A DNA stretch of 64,000 nt. Source: Flectonema sp. DT1601 (lineage: Eukaryota; Euglenozoa; Diplonemea; Diplonemida; Diplonemidae). The stretch covers positions 62,001 to 126,000 of the forward strand of contig OZ025822.1 of NCBI GenBank assembly GCA_964019425.1, in the 5' to 3' direction. Position numbers and translations under genes: made by a program. This document shows positions 20,553 to 30,434 of this stretch, one piece after another. The notes under the pieces are model-generated. The model was not told the origin of the DNA, searched no databases, and saw nothing but the letters and a program-made list of their open reading frames with translations. Numbering within the stretch: the first letter of the stretch is position 1; every line of letters begins with the position of its first letter.

Positions 20553-23500
20553 TCAAAATTGGAAGGACACAAAATTGCTTACCGTCGACACTTTTGATGC
20601 TTCTGTAAATTTCTTTACTTTTGACAGTTGTTCTGCTTCCTGTTGGAGAGTTTCATTCTCTCTAGTTGAGTTGTCGACCATTTGACGGAGTTGCATTTCA
20701 GCTTTCTGTTGGTTTTTTTTTATTTAATTTAAACCAAAAAACAAGGAGAAATACATTACAGCCAACAACTAACAAAATAATAAAAGGAAAACAACATACA
20801 GCGTACTTATCTTCGATTTCCATTAGGTATTCCATCTTTGCCGTGTGGTCTTTTTTTAATGTCAAGACGTGTCTGAGTATGGCAGCTACCTGATCTGTTT
20901 CAGGAGCACGCAGAGGATCTCTGTGAGCTGGTTGTTCTATTGGTGGCTCCATTGAAAGCATCGATTCAGCAGCCTCAAACTTCATTGCCAAACCTTCTAA
21001 ATTATCCTGCACATCACGCAGATCCATATTGTCGTTACGTAAGGAGAGATTCTAATTGGAAAAAGTCATACGAATAGTAAGCATCCCACCGACAAATAAC
21101 AAAAAGAATAAATTAGAAATACAGATCCCACAAATTTCGTATCATAAGCACCACAAGATAGAGAAGGCAGCCTTCCTTATAAAAGATTGATGACCTCTGT
21201 CTCGAACACAAAGCGGCCCTCTCAGAGACTACAAATAAAGTCAACGGAGGTATTTGAAGGTCCTTTACGAAATCTCGGATGGTGTTAAGAAAAAGAATGA
21301 ATCAGAAATACAGATCCCATAAGGTTTGTACATCAACTGCAGCAACCTGCAACTTCAGCATGATGCTCAAGACTTATTGTTTTCATCATAAAACAGAAGA
21401 GGAAGAACACAAACAGAAAAGACAACAGACAGAAGTGACGACATCTTCTCAGCATCTCGACCATAATAATATGGATCCTCACTGTCTCGTGAGACTCAAT
21501 TGGAAAATAACGAACGATTTGGTTGTCATCAGAGAAGGATTGCAGTCAAGACAGAACACTTCTTTCCAATAGAAAGACGAAGAACAAGAAGCTGTATCAC
21601 GCATGGTTGTCCCAAACTTCATAATAGCCCAACTGAGCATAGAAGTTGGAATATGGAATATACGTAACATGACAAGGTCCCGAAGAACCCTATCAACTTG
21701 CTATACGGTACGACCAGCGGGGAGCTTTGCACCATTTGAAAGAGGGTGCCTCCCAACCATTGCGACCGAGTTGGAAATCTGAACAACAAGTTATCGAAGT
21801 CTTGGAGAGGACAAGTCACCGTTATCACTCCAAATGGGTTAGTCGGAGGCGGCGTGCAATACTCCTTATGAAGAGGCTCAAGGCAAAAGACAACTCAAAC
21901 GAGAAGGCAAACAGATTCTGTTCAGGTGGTTGATCCTGCACTTTTGACTCGTATCAGTATTTGCTTAGCAGGAAGAAATAGTCAACAGAGGGACTCGACA
22001 CAGTCCTTTACATCAACGAAAACAGGAAAAAGGAAAGAACCAAATCTCGGATAGGGACCTATGCAACTACCGCCACAGGTTAAAGCAGGTAGCCACTCAA
22101 ACGCCTTCCTTTCAACACATCAATTACTACAGTACGGAAACAGTATCTCGAACACAAAGCGGCCCTCTCAGAGACTACAAATGAAGTCAACGGAGGTATT
22201 TGAAGGTCCTTTACGAAATCTCGGATGGTGTTACGAAAAAGAATGAATCAGGAATACAGATCCCATAAGGTTTGTACATCAACTGCAGCAACCTGCAACT
22301 TCAGCATGATGCTCAAGACTTATTGTTTTCATCATAAAACAGAACAGGAAGAACACAAACAGAAAAGACAACAGACAGAAGTGACGACATCTTCTCAGCA
22401 TCTCGACCATAATAATATGGATCCTCACTGTCTCGTGAGACTCAATTGGAAAATAACGAACGATTTGGTTGTCATCAGAGAAGGATTGCAGTCAAGACAG
22501 AACACTTCTTTCCAATAGAAAGACGAAGAACAAGAAGCTGTATCACGCATGGTTGTCCCAAACTTCATAATAGCCCAACTGAGCATAGAAGTTGGAATAT
22601 GGAATATACGTAACATGACAAGGTCCCGAAGAACCCTATCAACTTGCTATACGGTACGACCAGCGGGGAGCTTTGCACCATTTGAAAGAGGGTGCCTCCC
22701 AACCATTGCGACCGAGTTGGAAATCTGAACAACAAGTTATCGAAGTCTTGGAGAGGACAAGTCACCGTTATCACTCCAAATGGGTTAGTCGGAGGCGGCG
22801 TGCAATACTCCTTATGAAGAGGCTCAAGGTAAAAGGCAAATCAAACGAGAAGGCAAACAGATTCTGTTCAGGTGGTTGATCCTGCACTTTTGACTCGTAT
22901 CAGTATTTGCTTAGCAGGAAGAAATAGTCAACAGAGGGACTCGACACAGTCCTTTACATCAACGAAAACAGGAAAAAGGAAAGAACCAAATCTCGGATAG
23001 GGACCTATGCAACTACCGCCACAGGTTAAAGCAGGTAGCCACTCAAACGCCTTCCTTTCAACTAAAACATAATAGAAAGACAACAAGTCGTGTGAAACAG
23101 AACAATTCTTTAAATTCAACAAATGAGAGAAGTTGAGAACAGAGATACATGAAGACAATCAGATTGTTGAGACCCGAATACAGTTTTATAACTCATTAAG
23201 TATTCATGTGAAACACGGAATTGTATTCATTCATCACAAAGAAAAGAGAGTAAGTTCGTTTACTAAATGCGATTGAAACACAATCAGGTCACGTAGAAAA
23301 CGTCACCATCACATCAATCAGTAAACCGACAGTATCTCGAACACAAAGCGGCCCTCTCAGAGACTACAAATGAAGTCAACGGAGGTATTTGAAGGTCCTT
23401 TACGAAATCTCGGATGGTGTTACGAAAAAGAATGAATCAGGAATACAGATCCCATAAGGTTTGTACATCAACTGCAGCAACCTGCAACTTCAGCATGATG

Positions 23501-24171
23501 CTCAAGACTTATTGTTTTCATCATAAAACAGAAGAGGAAGAACACAAACAGAAAAGACAACAGACAGAAGTGACGACATCTTCTCAGCATCTCGACCATA
23601 ATAATATGGATCCTCACTGTCTCGTGAGACTCAATTGGAAAATAACGAACGATTTGGTTGTCATCAGAGAAGGATTGCAGTCAAGACAGAACACTTCTTT
23701 CCAATAGAAAGACGAAGAACAAGAAGCTGTATCACGCATGGTTGTCCCAAACTTCATAATAGCCCAACTGAGCATAGAAGTTGGAATATGGAATATACGT
23801 AACATGACAAGGTCCCGAAGAACCCTAAGTCAAAGACTAGAAATTGTAAAGACGGAGAAAGTGGTTGAACGTATGGCAAAATAACTCCAACAGAAACAGA
23901 GAATAATCGGAATAATTGAAGAGAGTTTCTACAGCTCATTATGTAATACCTACCTCTCTATTTGTAGTATCTCTCTTGATAATGGCTACTTCTCGAACTT
24001 CAGCCGGGGCAGCTTTATGGCTTCAGCCTTTTCGGTGTACATGCATGGCTTTATGCCAACATGCAACTTCCTAACCTCTCTTTTTTTGCTTTTTGATTCC
24101 AGCATTTCCTGTTTGTGAAAGAACTAAGCAACTAATACACAATTCCAAATACAAAATTCCAACCTACTCAT
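20553..24171 (-). CDS. Coiled-coil protein with a putative repeat-filled 2.9-kb intron
   Basis: This is a tentative five-exon model: 24171-24164, 24108-24076, 24020-23954, 21051-20800 and 20705-20583, running on unspliced to TGA at 20553 (about 171 residues). The last three exons carry a coiled-coil-rich sequence (AEVREVAIIKRDTTNRE, then NLSLRNDNMDLRDVQDNLEG, then KAEMQLRQMVDNS). The exon at 20800-21051 is the firmest: it is bounded by AATTAG and GTATGT and continues in phase 0 into the next exon. The link across 21052-23953 relies on a GTAGGT donor and matching phase. It would place repeat block 1 inside an intron, against about 55-95 nt elsewhere. The first exon of 8 nt is weak. The family is not recognised; no other partner for the 5' exons is visible. 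Confidence 0.5.
21079..23827. repeat. Complex tandem repeat array, block 1
   Basis: This block opens with a diverged leader from AAGCATCCCAC (21079), shared with block 3. It then contains a short unit (to 22140), a long 1,189-bp unit (22141-23329) and 498 bases of another (23330-23827). Units were phased on the landmark CAGTATCTCGAACAC. The short unit (946 bp) lacks a segment of about 270 bp that runs from CTAAAACATAATAG to CAGTAAACCGA in long units, and has ACACATCAATTACTACAGTA instead. Frames of 60-97 codons recur on both strands, but none has recognisable domains. The block ends abruptly at offset 498 of the unit. Confidence 0.9.
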
Positions 24172-27167
24172 CGTGCCTTCGATAGTGTTCTGAATGTTAA
24201 GATGTTGTAATCTCAGTGTAGTTTATAAATGATAACACACCGAAAGGAGTTTGTGAATTCGGAAGAATTTCAACAAGATAGTAGTGACAGTGTAAATAAA
24301 ATATTTGAATTAACGAGAGAGAACTCAAGTTATAAACAAACCCCAAATAGGTCTCCGAGGCTTAAAAAGGTTCCGAACGACAGAACAAAGTGGACAAGGG
24401 AACCCGCAACGTCGGGCAAGAGGGGAGTGAGGGCAGCAGTCTATCTGCTGGTGATGGTGAGTGGTTCAGGGACGCCAACATCGAAAAAGGATCTCAATAT
24501 TTCAACCCGACCGTTGTCACTATTGTCCTGCTTGTCAACAATATCAGCGATGTTGGCTTCCCTACCGAGAAGCAGTGCAGTAGCGATCTTGTTAAAGTTG
24601 TCCCACTTCCCAACTCCACGAGACTCAAGTTCGTACATCCATTCTTCTGGATTACTGTTCTCAGTAGTTGGGATGACTTCGTACAGGACCAGAGTGATCC
24701 CATCATGAATAATAGTTTGATGAAATACACAAATCTCAATCATCTCTTTCACATTTAAATACAATCCCTGTTCACATAACATCGGAACATTCATTTGACA
24801 ACCTGCTCTTTCAACAACACCAACAAGGTGAGTCATCCTTCCAATAAAGCTGTATCTTCTGATGTTTTCACTCCCCAGATCCCCGCAGACAAGTTTTCCA
24901 GAGGCCATTCCAATATTAAGAGACAAGACTGAAGTTGTACCTTCTTGATAAGAAGATAAGATTGTGTCTGATGATCGGATGATGTTCTGACTGGCTTCCA
25001 CGCTTGACATAGGATGGCTGCTGTGGTTTCTAGTTGCTCCAAAATTCGCATAAATTCTATCACCCAAGAACAAGTCAAGAGTTCCCTTGTTTTTCGTAAT
25101 GAAAGAACTACAGACAGAAACCATATCGTCAATAAGTGACTTGAATAGTTTCTGACTCTGTTCCAACACATCATAAGAATTCTTGATATTTATAATTATA
25201 ATCGAAGCAGTTGTTACTACAAACTGTCTTCCAATCACAGGAACCTTTGCGTTCTCAGTGCTAAGAGCCGATAAGGAGCTGCTGATACCTCCACTTCCAC
25301 TTACTTCACTGATACGTAAACTGTGTTCACTTTCACTTTCACTTTCGCTTTCACTTTCATTAGCAAAACATGATTGCGGTAAGTATGGTCGGTATGATTT
25401 TAAGTTAGCTAATATTCTTTCAAAAGAAGATTTCAATTCTTCCGGAATCTCCGCCAACGCGAGTAATTCAGAAGCAAGTTCCAAATCAAATCTAGAAAGT
25501 GATGTGGCGATGTGATTAGCTGTATCAATGGAAGCTAGGATCCGTTTCTTTTCTTCCAAAACAGTGAATGCGAATCCCCTCGTACACATGAAATCAAGTA
25601 TTAAAACCAGCATCTGAGACCCTAACGAGGATAGAGCCTGGAAAAAGCTTCTGACACAAGGGAGTGCGTCACAGTTGCAAAGTAAATCCCGACGTGATTC
25701 CTGACTGGGAACTCCCCACTCCAAGTTGTACATCCCAAATCGAAAGGTTAATTCCACTGAACTTACTACCAACCAAACACTACAAAAACAAACTACTGCT
25801 ACGGATGTCGATGGCGTTGTTTCACAAACTAATAAAATATCCGTCAGTAATACATAAATTGGCCAATGAGGGCTTCCCAATGTCATCGACGTAACGAGGT
25901 CGGTCATCAAAAGAGGGACGCAGTGTGCGCAGCACATGAGTTGTATAAAGCAATCAGTGGGTTGTAGCTTTAACACACACAGGTAGAAGAATATAACAAC
26001 ACACACAAGAGATGAAAAACCAGTTGCTAGTCCCGCGAAATATCTCTCATAGGTATCAGCACTTGCCGTTATCGGAAACAACACCATGGCTGCAATGATG
26101 TGAGATCCCATCAAAACTCGTTTTCGTTTTATTTGTAAAGGAGTGTCGCCATCTTGTACGGCATAATTGATACAACGCTCACAAATCTTCAAGAAACACT
26201 GCAACATTTGTGATCTGGTCACACCTGGAAAGGATTTAGCTTCATTTCAGAGTAGTAAAAAAAATGCTAAATAATGGATTACATTCGTACATAACAAAAA
26301 CAATGTTGCCGAACATGGTATTTCGGGGGGTCACGACCTCAAGTTGAGCACTCCATGCCTTATATAGTTCGACACATCGGATGTTTTTGGTCTTCGGCTA
26401 TCGTAAACTTTTTGAATAAGTAGAGGGGGGCGCGCGCCTTTTACTAAGTTTGGTATCGTGTTTGGCGACAAAAATTCCAGTTTTAAGATTCCGAAAATAA
26501 ACCATTTTTCCATTCTCCCAGCTCCCTCAACAAGAGAAACCCAGAATATGAGATACCGAGTTCGAAATAATGCGGTAATTCGCTTTCCACCACTGCTGCA
26601 CCTGAGAGAGAAAAACGAGAGGAAGGTATTAATTAAACAAGCTGAGATCATCACAAAGAAGTATTTATACTGTGAATGGGTGCAGATTACTTCTGCGTAG
26701 GGGTTGTGTCGAGTCTGTTTCGATTTGACGGGGCACCGGCACCACCATCATGACGCGGTTTGCGAGTTGAAGAACGAGCCCAACGATAGTTAAACCCTTT
26801 CTCTTGTCCCTTGTGAAACTTCCTCCCCAGATAGAATATCTGCTGGGTTTAGCTTCGCGTTGACCCAAGCAAGGGAATAAAAACACTGCAATAACAAACA
26901 ATTGTTAAGAGTGCGAGCGAATACATATTTCTTTCTGAATGCCCCACATGCTGTGGAGTTATCTAAAGGTGAGCAGGGCAAGCTGAACCAATCACCTGTC
27001 TCCTAAACAACAACACCTCCCTCAACTCTACAGGGAAGCATCAATAATAACCCCACCACTCTGAACTTTCTGAACAGAATGAACAACTAACTGGGTATTT
27101 CAAAAGTGTCACTGTATTGAGTACAGTAAATCAGTTTCAATATTAGTTCTCAACGCAAGAACTGATA
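23828..27167. other. 3.34-kb unique segment splitting the repeat array
   Basis: This holds the cyclase-like gene, the putative 5' exons of the coiled-coil gene, and about 960 bp of spacer upstream of the cyclase-like start. Block 1 stops at unit offset 498 immediately on its left, and block 2 resumes at offset 498 immediately on its right. No terminal inverted repeats were obvious at its ends. The 26208-27167 part has no assignable gene; a frame at 26331-26654 shows no features. Confidence 0.75.
24441..26207 (-). CDS. Multi-pass membrane protein with degenerate class III nucleotidyl cyclase domain
   Basis: The product is about 588 residues from the first ATG (MLQCFLKICERC), which lies 17 nt after TTTCCAG. 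The slightly longer open frame begins at GTG and is not credible. The N-terminal 230 residues hold about five or six hydrophobic helices. A linker with EIPEELK and LANLKSYRPYLPQS follows; this segment commonly precedes cyclase domains in protists. A Ser-Glu dipeptide repeat comes next. The cyclase fold (about 330-500) shows ASIIIINIKNS, DLFLGDRIYANFG, NIGMASGKLVCGDLG and YSFIGRMTHLVGVVER. The first metal-binding Asp is Asn (INIK). The Asn and Arg that stabilise the transition state align with His and Val. It is therefore probably catalytically dead or needs a partner. This is my alignment by eye. Confidence 0.85.
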   Translation of the reverse strand: MLQCFLKICERCINYAVQDGDTPLQIKRKRVLMGSHIIAAMVLFPITASADTYERYFAGLATGFSSLVCVVIFFYLCVLKLQPTDCFIQLMCCAHCVPLLMTDLVTSMTLGSPHWPIYVLLTDILLVCETTPSTSVAVVCFCSVWLVVSSVELTFRFGMYNLEWGVPSQESRRDLLCNCDALPCVRSFFQALSSLGSQMLVLILDFMCTRGFAFTVLEEKKRILASIDTANHIATSLSRFDLELASELLALAEIPEELKSSFERILANLKSYRPYLPQSCFANESESESESESEHSLRISEVSGSGGISSSLSALSTENAKVPVIGRQFVVTTASIIIINIKNSYDVLEQSQKLFKSLIDDMVSVCSSFITKNKGTLDLFLGDRIYANFGATRNHSSHPMSSVEASQNIIRSSDTILSSYQEGTTSVLSLNIGMASGKLVCGDLGSENIRRYSFIGRMTHLVGVVERAGCQMNVPMLCEQGLYLNVKEMIEICVFHQTIIHDGITLVLYEVIPTTENSNPEEWMYELESRGVGKWDNFNKIATALLLGREANIADIVDKQDNSDNGRVEILRSFFDVGVPEPLTITSR

Positions 27168-28209
27168 ATCAACTTGCTATACGGTACGACCAGCGGGGAG
27201 CTTTGCACCATTTGAAAGAGGGTGCCTCCCAACCATTGCGACCGAGTTGGAAATCTGAACAACAAGTTATCGAAGTCTTGGAGAGGACAAGTCACCGTTA
27301 TCACTCCAAATGGGTTAGTCGGAGGCGGCGTGCAATACTCCTTATGAAGAGGCTCAAGGCAAAAGACAACTCAAACGAGAAGGCAAACAGATTCTGTTCA
27401 GGTGGTTGATCCTGCATTTTTGACTCGTATCAGTATTTGCTTAGCAGGAAGAAATAGTCAACAGAGGGACTCGACACAGTCCTTTACATCAACGAAAACA
27501 GGAAAAAGGAAAGAACCAAATCTCGGATAGGGACCTATGCAACTACCGCCACAGGTTAAAGCAGGTAGCCACTCAAACGCCTTCCTTTCAACTAAAACAT
27601 AATAGAAAGACAACAAGTCGTGTGAAACAGAACAATTCTTTAAATTCAACAGATGAGAGAAGTTGAGAACAGAGATACATGAAGACAATCAGATTGTTGA
27701 GACCCGAATACAGTTTTATAACTCATTAAGTATTCATGTGAAACACGGAATTGTATTCATTCATCACAAAGAAAAGAGAGTAAGTTCGTTTACTAAATGC
27801 GATTGAAACACAATCAGGTCACGTAGAAAACGTCACCATCACATCAATCAGTAAACCGACAGTATCTCGAACACAAAGCGGCCCTCTCAGAGACTACAAA
27901 TGAAGTCAACGGAGGTATTTGAAGGTCCTTTACGAAATCTCGGATGGTGTTACCAAAAAGAATGAATCAGAAATACAGATCCCATAAGGTTTGTACATCA
28001 ACTGCAGCAACCTGCAACTTCAGCATGATGCTCAAGACTTATTGTTTTCATCATAAAACAGAAGAGGAAGAACACAAACAGAAAAGACAACAGACAGAAG
28101 TGACGACATCTTCTCAGCATCTCGACCATAATAATATGGATCCTCACTGTCTCGTGAGACTCAATTGGAAAATAACGAACGATTTGGTTGTCATCAGAGA
28201 AGGATTGCA
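27168..28209. repeat. Complex tandem repeat array, block 2
   Basis: This resumes the repeat at unit offset 498 (ATCAACTTGCTATACGG) and completes one long-type unit to 27859. It then carries 350 bases of the next unit before stopping at GATTGCAG. Sequence is near-identical to blocks 1 and 3. The joint with block 1, if the 3.34-kb segment between them is removed, is in register to the base. Confidence 0.9.
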
Positions 28210-29756
28210 GGCAGATCGCGAATTAAATTTAAATACTACTCCCTTCCCACTAACGGACCATCTTGACATCTTGCGCAATCCTGTTTCTAAATCTGAATAA
28301 ACTAAAAAGAAAACCGGGAAAATTAAAAAAATTTAGTAAAAAAAGACATCCAATAGTAGTAAAAACTCCATAACGATCGTATGCCTCAAAGTAGCATAAA
28401 GATTGAAAAAAAAAAAATGAGTTGAAAAAATCATGCAGTTAAAAAGCTATATATTTTGTTGAGCACAAGCAAACAGTTCTTAATTTGAATAGCTTCGTCT
28501 CTGACTTTGTCGGTGCAAAAAGAAAAAAAGAGTCGCTGTATTTGTTTTCTTTCATGTAGATACCGTAAGTCTCAACAATGTATTTGGTTGCATCGATTAA
28601 CTAAGAATTCCACGATGCTGGACCCGTGGAATACAATTTTTTAATTTAATGAGGAGAGAAAAAAAAAACTAATTCCATCCACTGAGTTGATTTTTTTTTT
28701 TTTTTTTTTTTTTTTTCTTCTTTCGAATAATAGGACTCGAAATTAGATTTTTTTTTTTTTTTAGTTTTTGAAATACAAAGGGGAGACGGGAAAAAACACA
28801 ATCAGCCACTACACTAAACAAGCATTTCCACAAAAGAAGCAAGAAAGAATCTTAGAGAATCAGGGTCCAGCCCTGTGATAATACGTTGATAGATTGTTAT
28901 ATGTGAAACTTTCACAACTAAAGCATAAAAACGAAGTGCTTAACATAAGCTACTTTCGGATGTTGTAGAGCGAAACAAAAAAAAAAAGAAAAAACAAATC
29001 GACAATTATTTTCGAGGAGAGACGTAATTAAAAGAAAATGGGGAGAAAAGAAAATAGATTAAAACGATAATTCAAGGGAGGGAGAGAACAAAAAAAAAAA
29101 AAAAAAAACAATAACACTTTTAAGGCTAGAAACATCACACGGAATACATCCGTCGATGAATTGAACTACACAAGTCACAGCTCTTACTGTTTCAGGTAAT
29201 TTAGGGGATAGTAATAAATCTGTGTTTTTTTTTTTTTTTTTTCTCTTATTATCCACCTGGCATTTTACTCAGCGAAGAGTCGGCCAATTTTTTATTCCGT
29301 TGCTTCGGAATCCATACCTCTCAATGAAATACTTACACATAAAATGTGTAGCTAGAGTCCTTGGGGGTAATTTGACTGCATTCTTAAACTCAAGTTTGCG
29401 GGTTTGTGGGGGGATGTATGTTCTATTTTGTAAAAATTACAACTATGTTGTATCATAAAAACATAAAGATAATTTAACATTAGTTTTAAATACAGTGACT
29501 AAGGGTGATGCGCAACTTAGCATATTAAAGTAACTATAGGTTTCGAGAGTAATCCATATACCTCTTACCTCTATTCTCTCTCATCAGTATGGTGTAGAAC
29601 TAAGTCAGTCAAATGTTGTGACTGAGTCATTCCAGTTTGCAGGACTGGAATGTAGTTACTTTAAGTTTCATGTTCATAATAAAAAAAAAAAAAAAAGCGG
29701 GTTTGTGGGGGGGTGAGTTAGTGATTTTGAAAAAAAAAAGAAAAAAAAAAAATATT
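28210..29756. other. Long intergenic region
   Basis: This 1.5-kb A/T-rich stretch has T-runs at about 28691-28716, 28750-28762 and 29224-29242, and A-runs at 29092-29108, 29681-29696 and 29730-29751. No gene was assigned. At 28490-28545 it holds a segment like those near 15.08 and 47.3 kb. At 29577-29652 it holds a motif shared with 6.09 kb plus two hairpins (annotated separately). Confidence 0.45.
29577..29652 (+). ncRNA. Candidate structured RNA: shared motif plus two perfect hairpins
   Basis: The plus strand reads TCTCTCATCAGTATGGTGTAGA. Two adjacent stems follow: CAGTC / GACTG around a 9-nt loop (about 29606-29624), then CATTCCAGT / ACTGGAATG, a perfect 9-bp stem with a 7-nt loop (about 29628-29652). 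The 5' motif also occurs at about 6089-6113, again followed by an inverted repeat. Strand is uncertain. It could be a snoRNA or snRNA-like gene, or a 3' UTR element of the gene that ends at 29757. No family was recognised. Confidence 0.35.
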
Positions 29757-30302
29757 TCAGTGACGAGAAACAATCACGGTTTGCTGCTGCGTGTTAAGAG
29801 GTGCGCTCACTACAACGCCTTCAACCTGTGTTATTCCTGTACCGTAGTATTGCTGTGGTGGAGCTGCCACCATAATTCCAGTAGTGACTTCACGACGAGA
29901 TGATCTCCTACACAAAGCAATGATACAGCAAACAACTGCAATTCCACCCACACCAACTGCTACCATTATAATCCAAAGGACCGAACGGGTTGACGAATCC
30001 ATTTGAAACGTCAATTCTCCCGAAATCGTTTGTCCGACGTTTACAATTGTCGTTGGCAATGAAAACGATCCCGACCATTCCATTGTACATCCTTGACCCA
30101 ATGATGTACAGTGACTCACTGCCCCTCCCAATTCAACAACAAAAACACCTGGACCATCAACTTCTAACTTAAAGTTACTGTACGAACCACTTGGGAACGC
30201 TTGGAGAGTACCACTCTCTTCAGCAGCCATCGAAATTGAGACTGAATTTGCAGTCACGACAGTGGCCAGCAGCATGGTAATTAATCCACGAAATAATGAC
30301 AT
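29757..30302 (-). CDS. Small single-pass membrane protein
   Basis: The product is 181 residues and the family is not recognised. Residues 1-20 form a signal peptide (LITMLLATVVTANS). A beta-rich ectodomain of about 80 residues follows, with two Cys (SHCTSLGQGC), which looks like a small extracellular sandwich. A membrane helix lies near 108-132 (WIIMVAVGVGGIAVVCCIIAL) with Cys and basic residues just inside. The tail of about 45 residues is Pro/Gln/Tyr-rich (APPQQYYGTG). Topology is therefore type I. Its start is only about 130 nt from the left edge of repeat block 3. Confidence 0.8.
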   Translation of the reverse strand: MSLFRGLITMLLATVVTANSVSISMAAEESGTLQAFPSGSYSNFKLEVDGPGVFVVELGGAVSHCTSLGQGCTMEWSGSFSLPTTIVNVGQTISGELTFQMDSSTRSVLWIIMVAVGVGGIAVVCCIIALCRRSSRREVTTGIMVAAPPQQYYGTGITQVEGVVVSAPLNTQQQTVIVSRH

Positions 30303-30434
30303 TATTGTTGTTGTGGTTTGTTGTGTGTTGTCTTATTATCTGTAGAATTAATTCATAGTACACCTCATAAAGTATATTCACATAACGATATAAGATTAAC
30401 ATCTTAAGGAAAACAATCTTCATTTTTCCACCAG
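30303..30434. other. Short 5' flank of the small membrane-protein gene
   Basis: This is unique sequence between the ATG at 30302 and the left end of repeat block 3. It contains a TTGTTGTTGTGG-type tract directly next to the start. No AACAG-type acceptor was seen close to this ATG, unlike many other genes here. Confidence 0.4.

Noticed and set aside
20244..20583. Joining the two coiled-coil genes into one
   Set aside because: The upstream exon ends in phase 0, while the downstream exon needs two bases carried over. A direct splice gives a TGA after about nine codons. It would need an unseen small exon, so two genes are the simpler reading.
24229..24758. Plus-strand frames opposite the end of the cyclase-like gene
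   Set aside because: They are antisense shadows of a strong minus-strand coding region and have no recognisable protein features.
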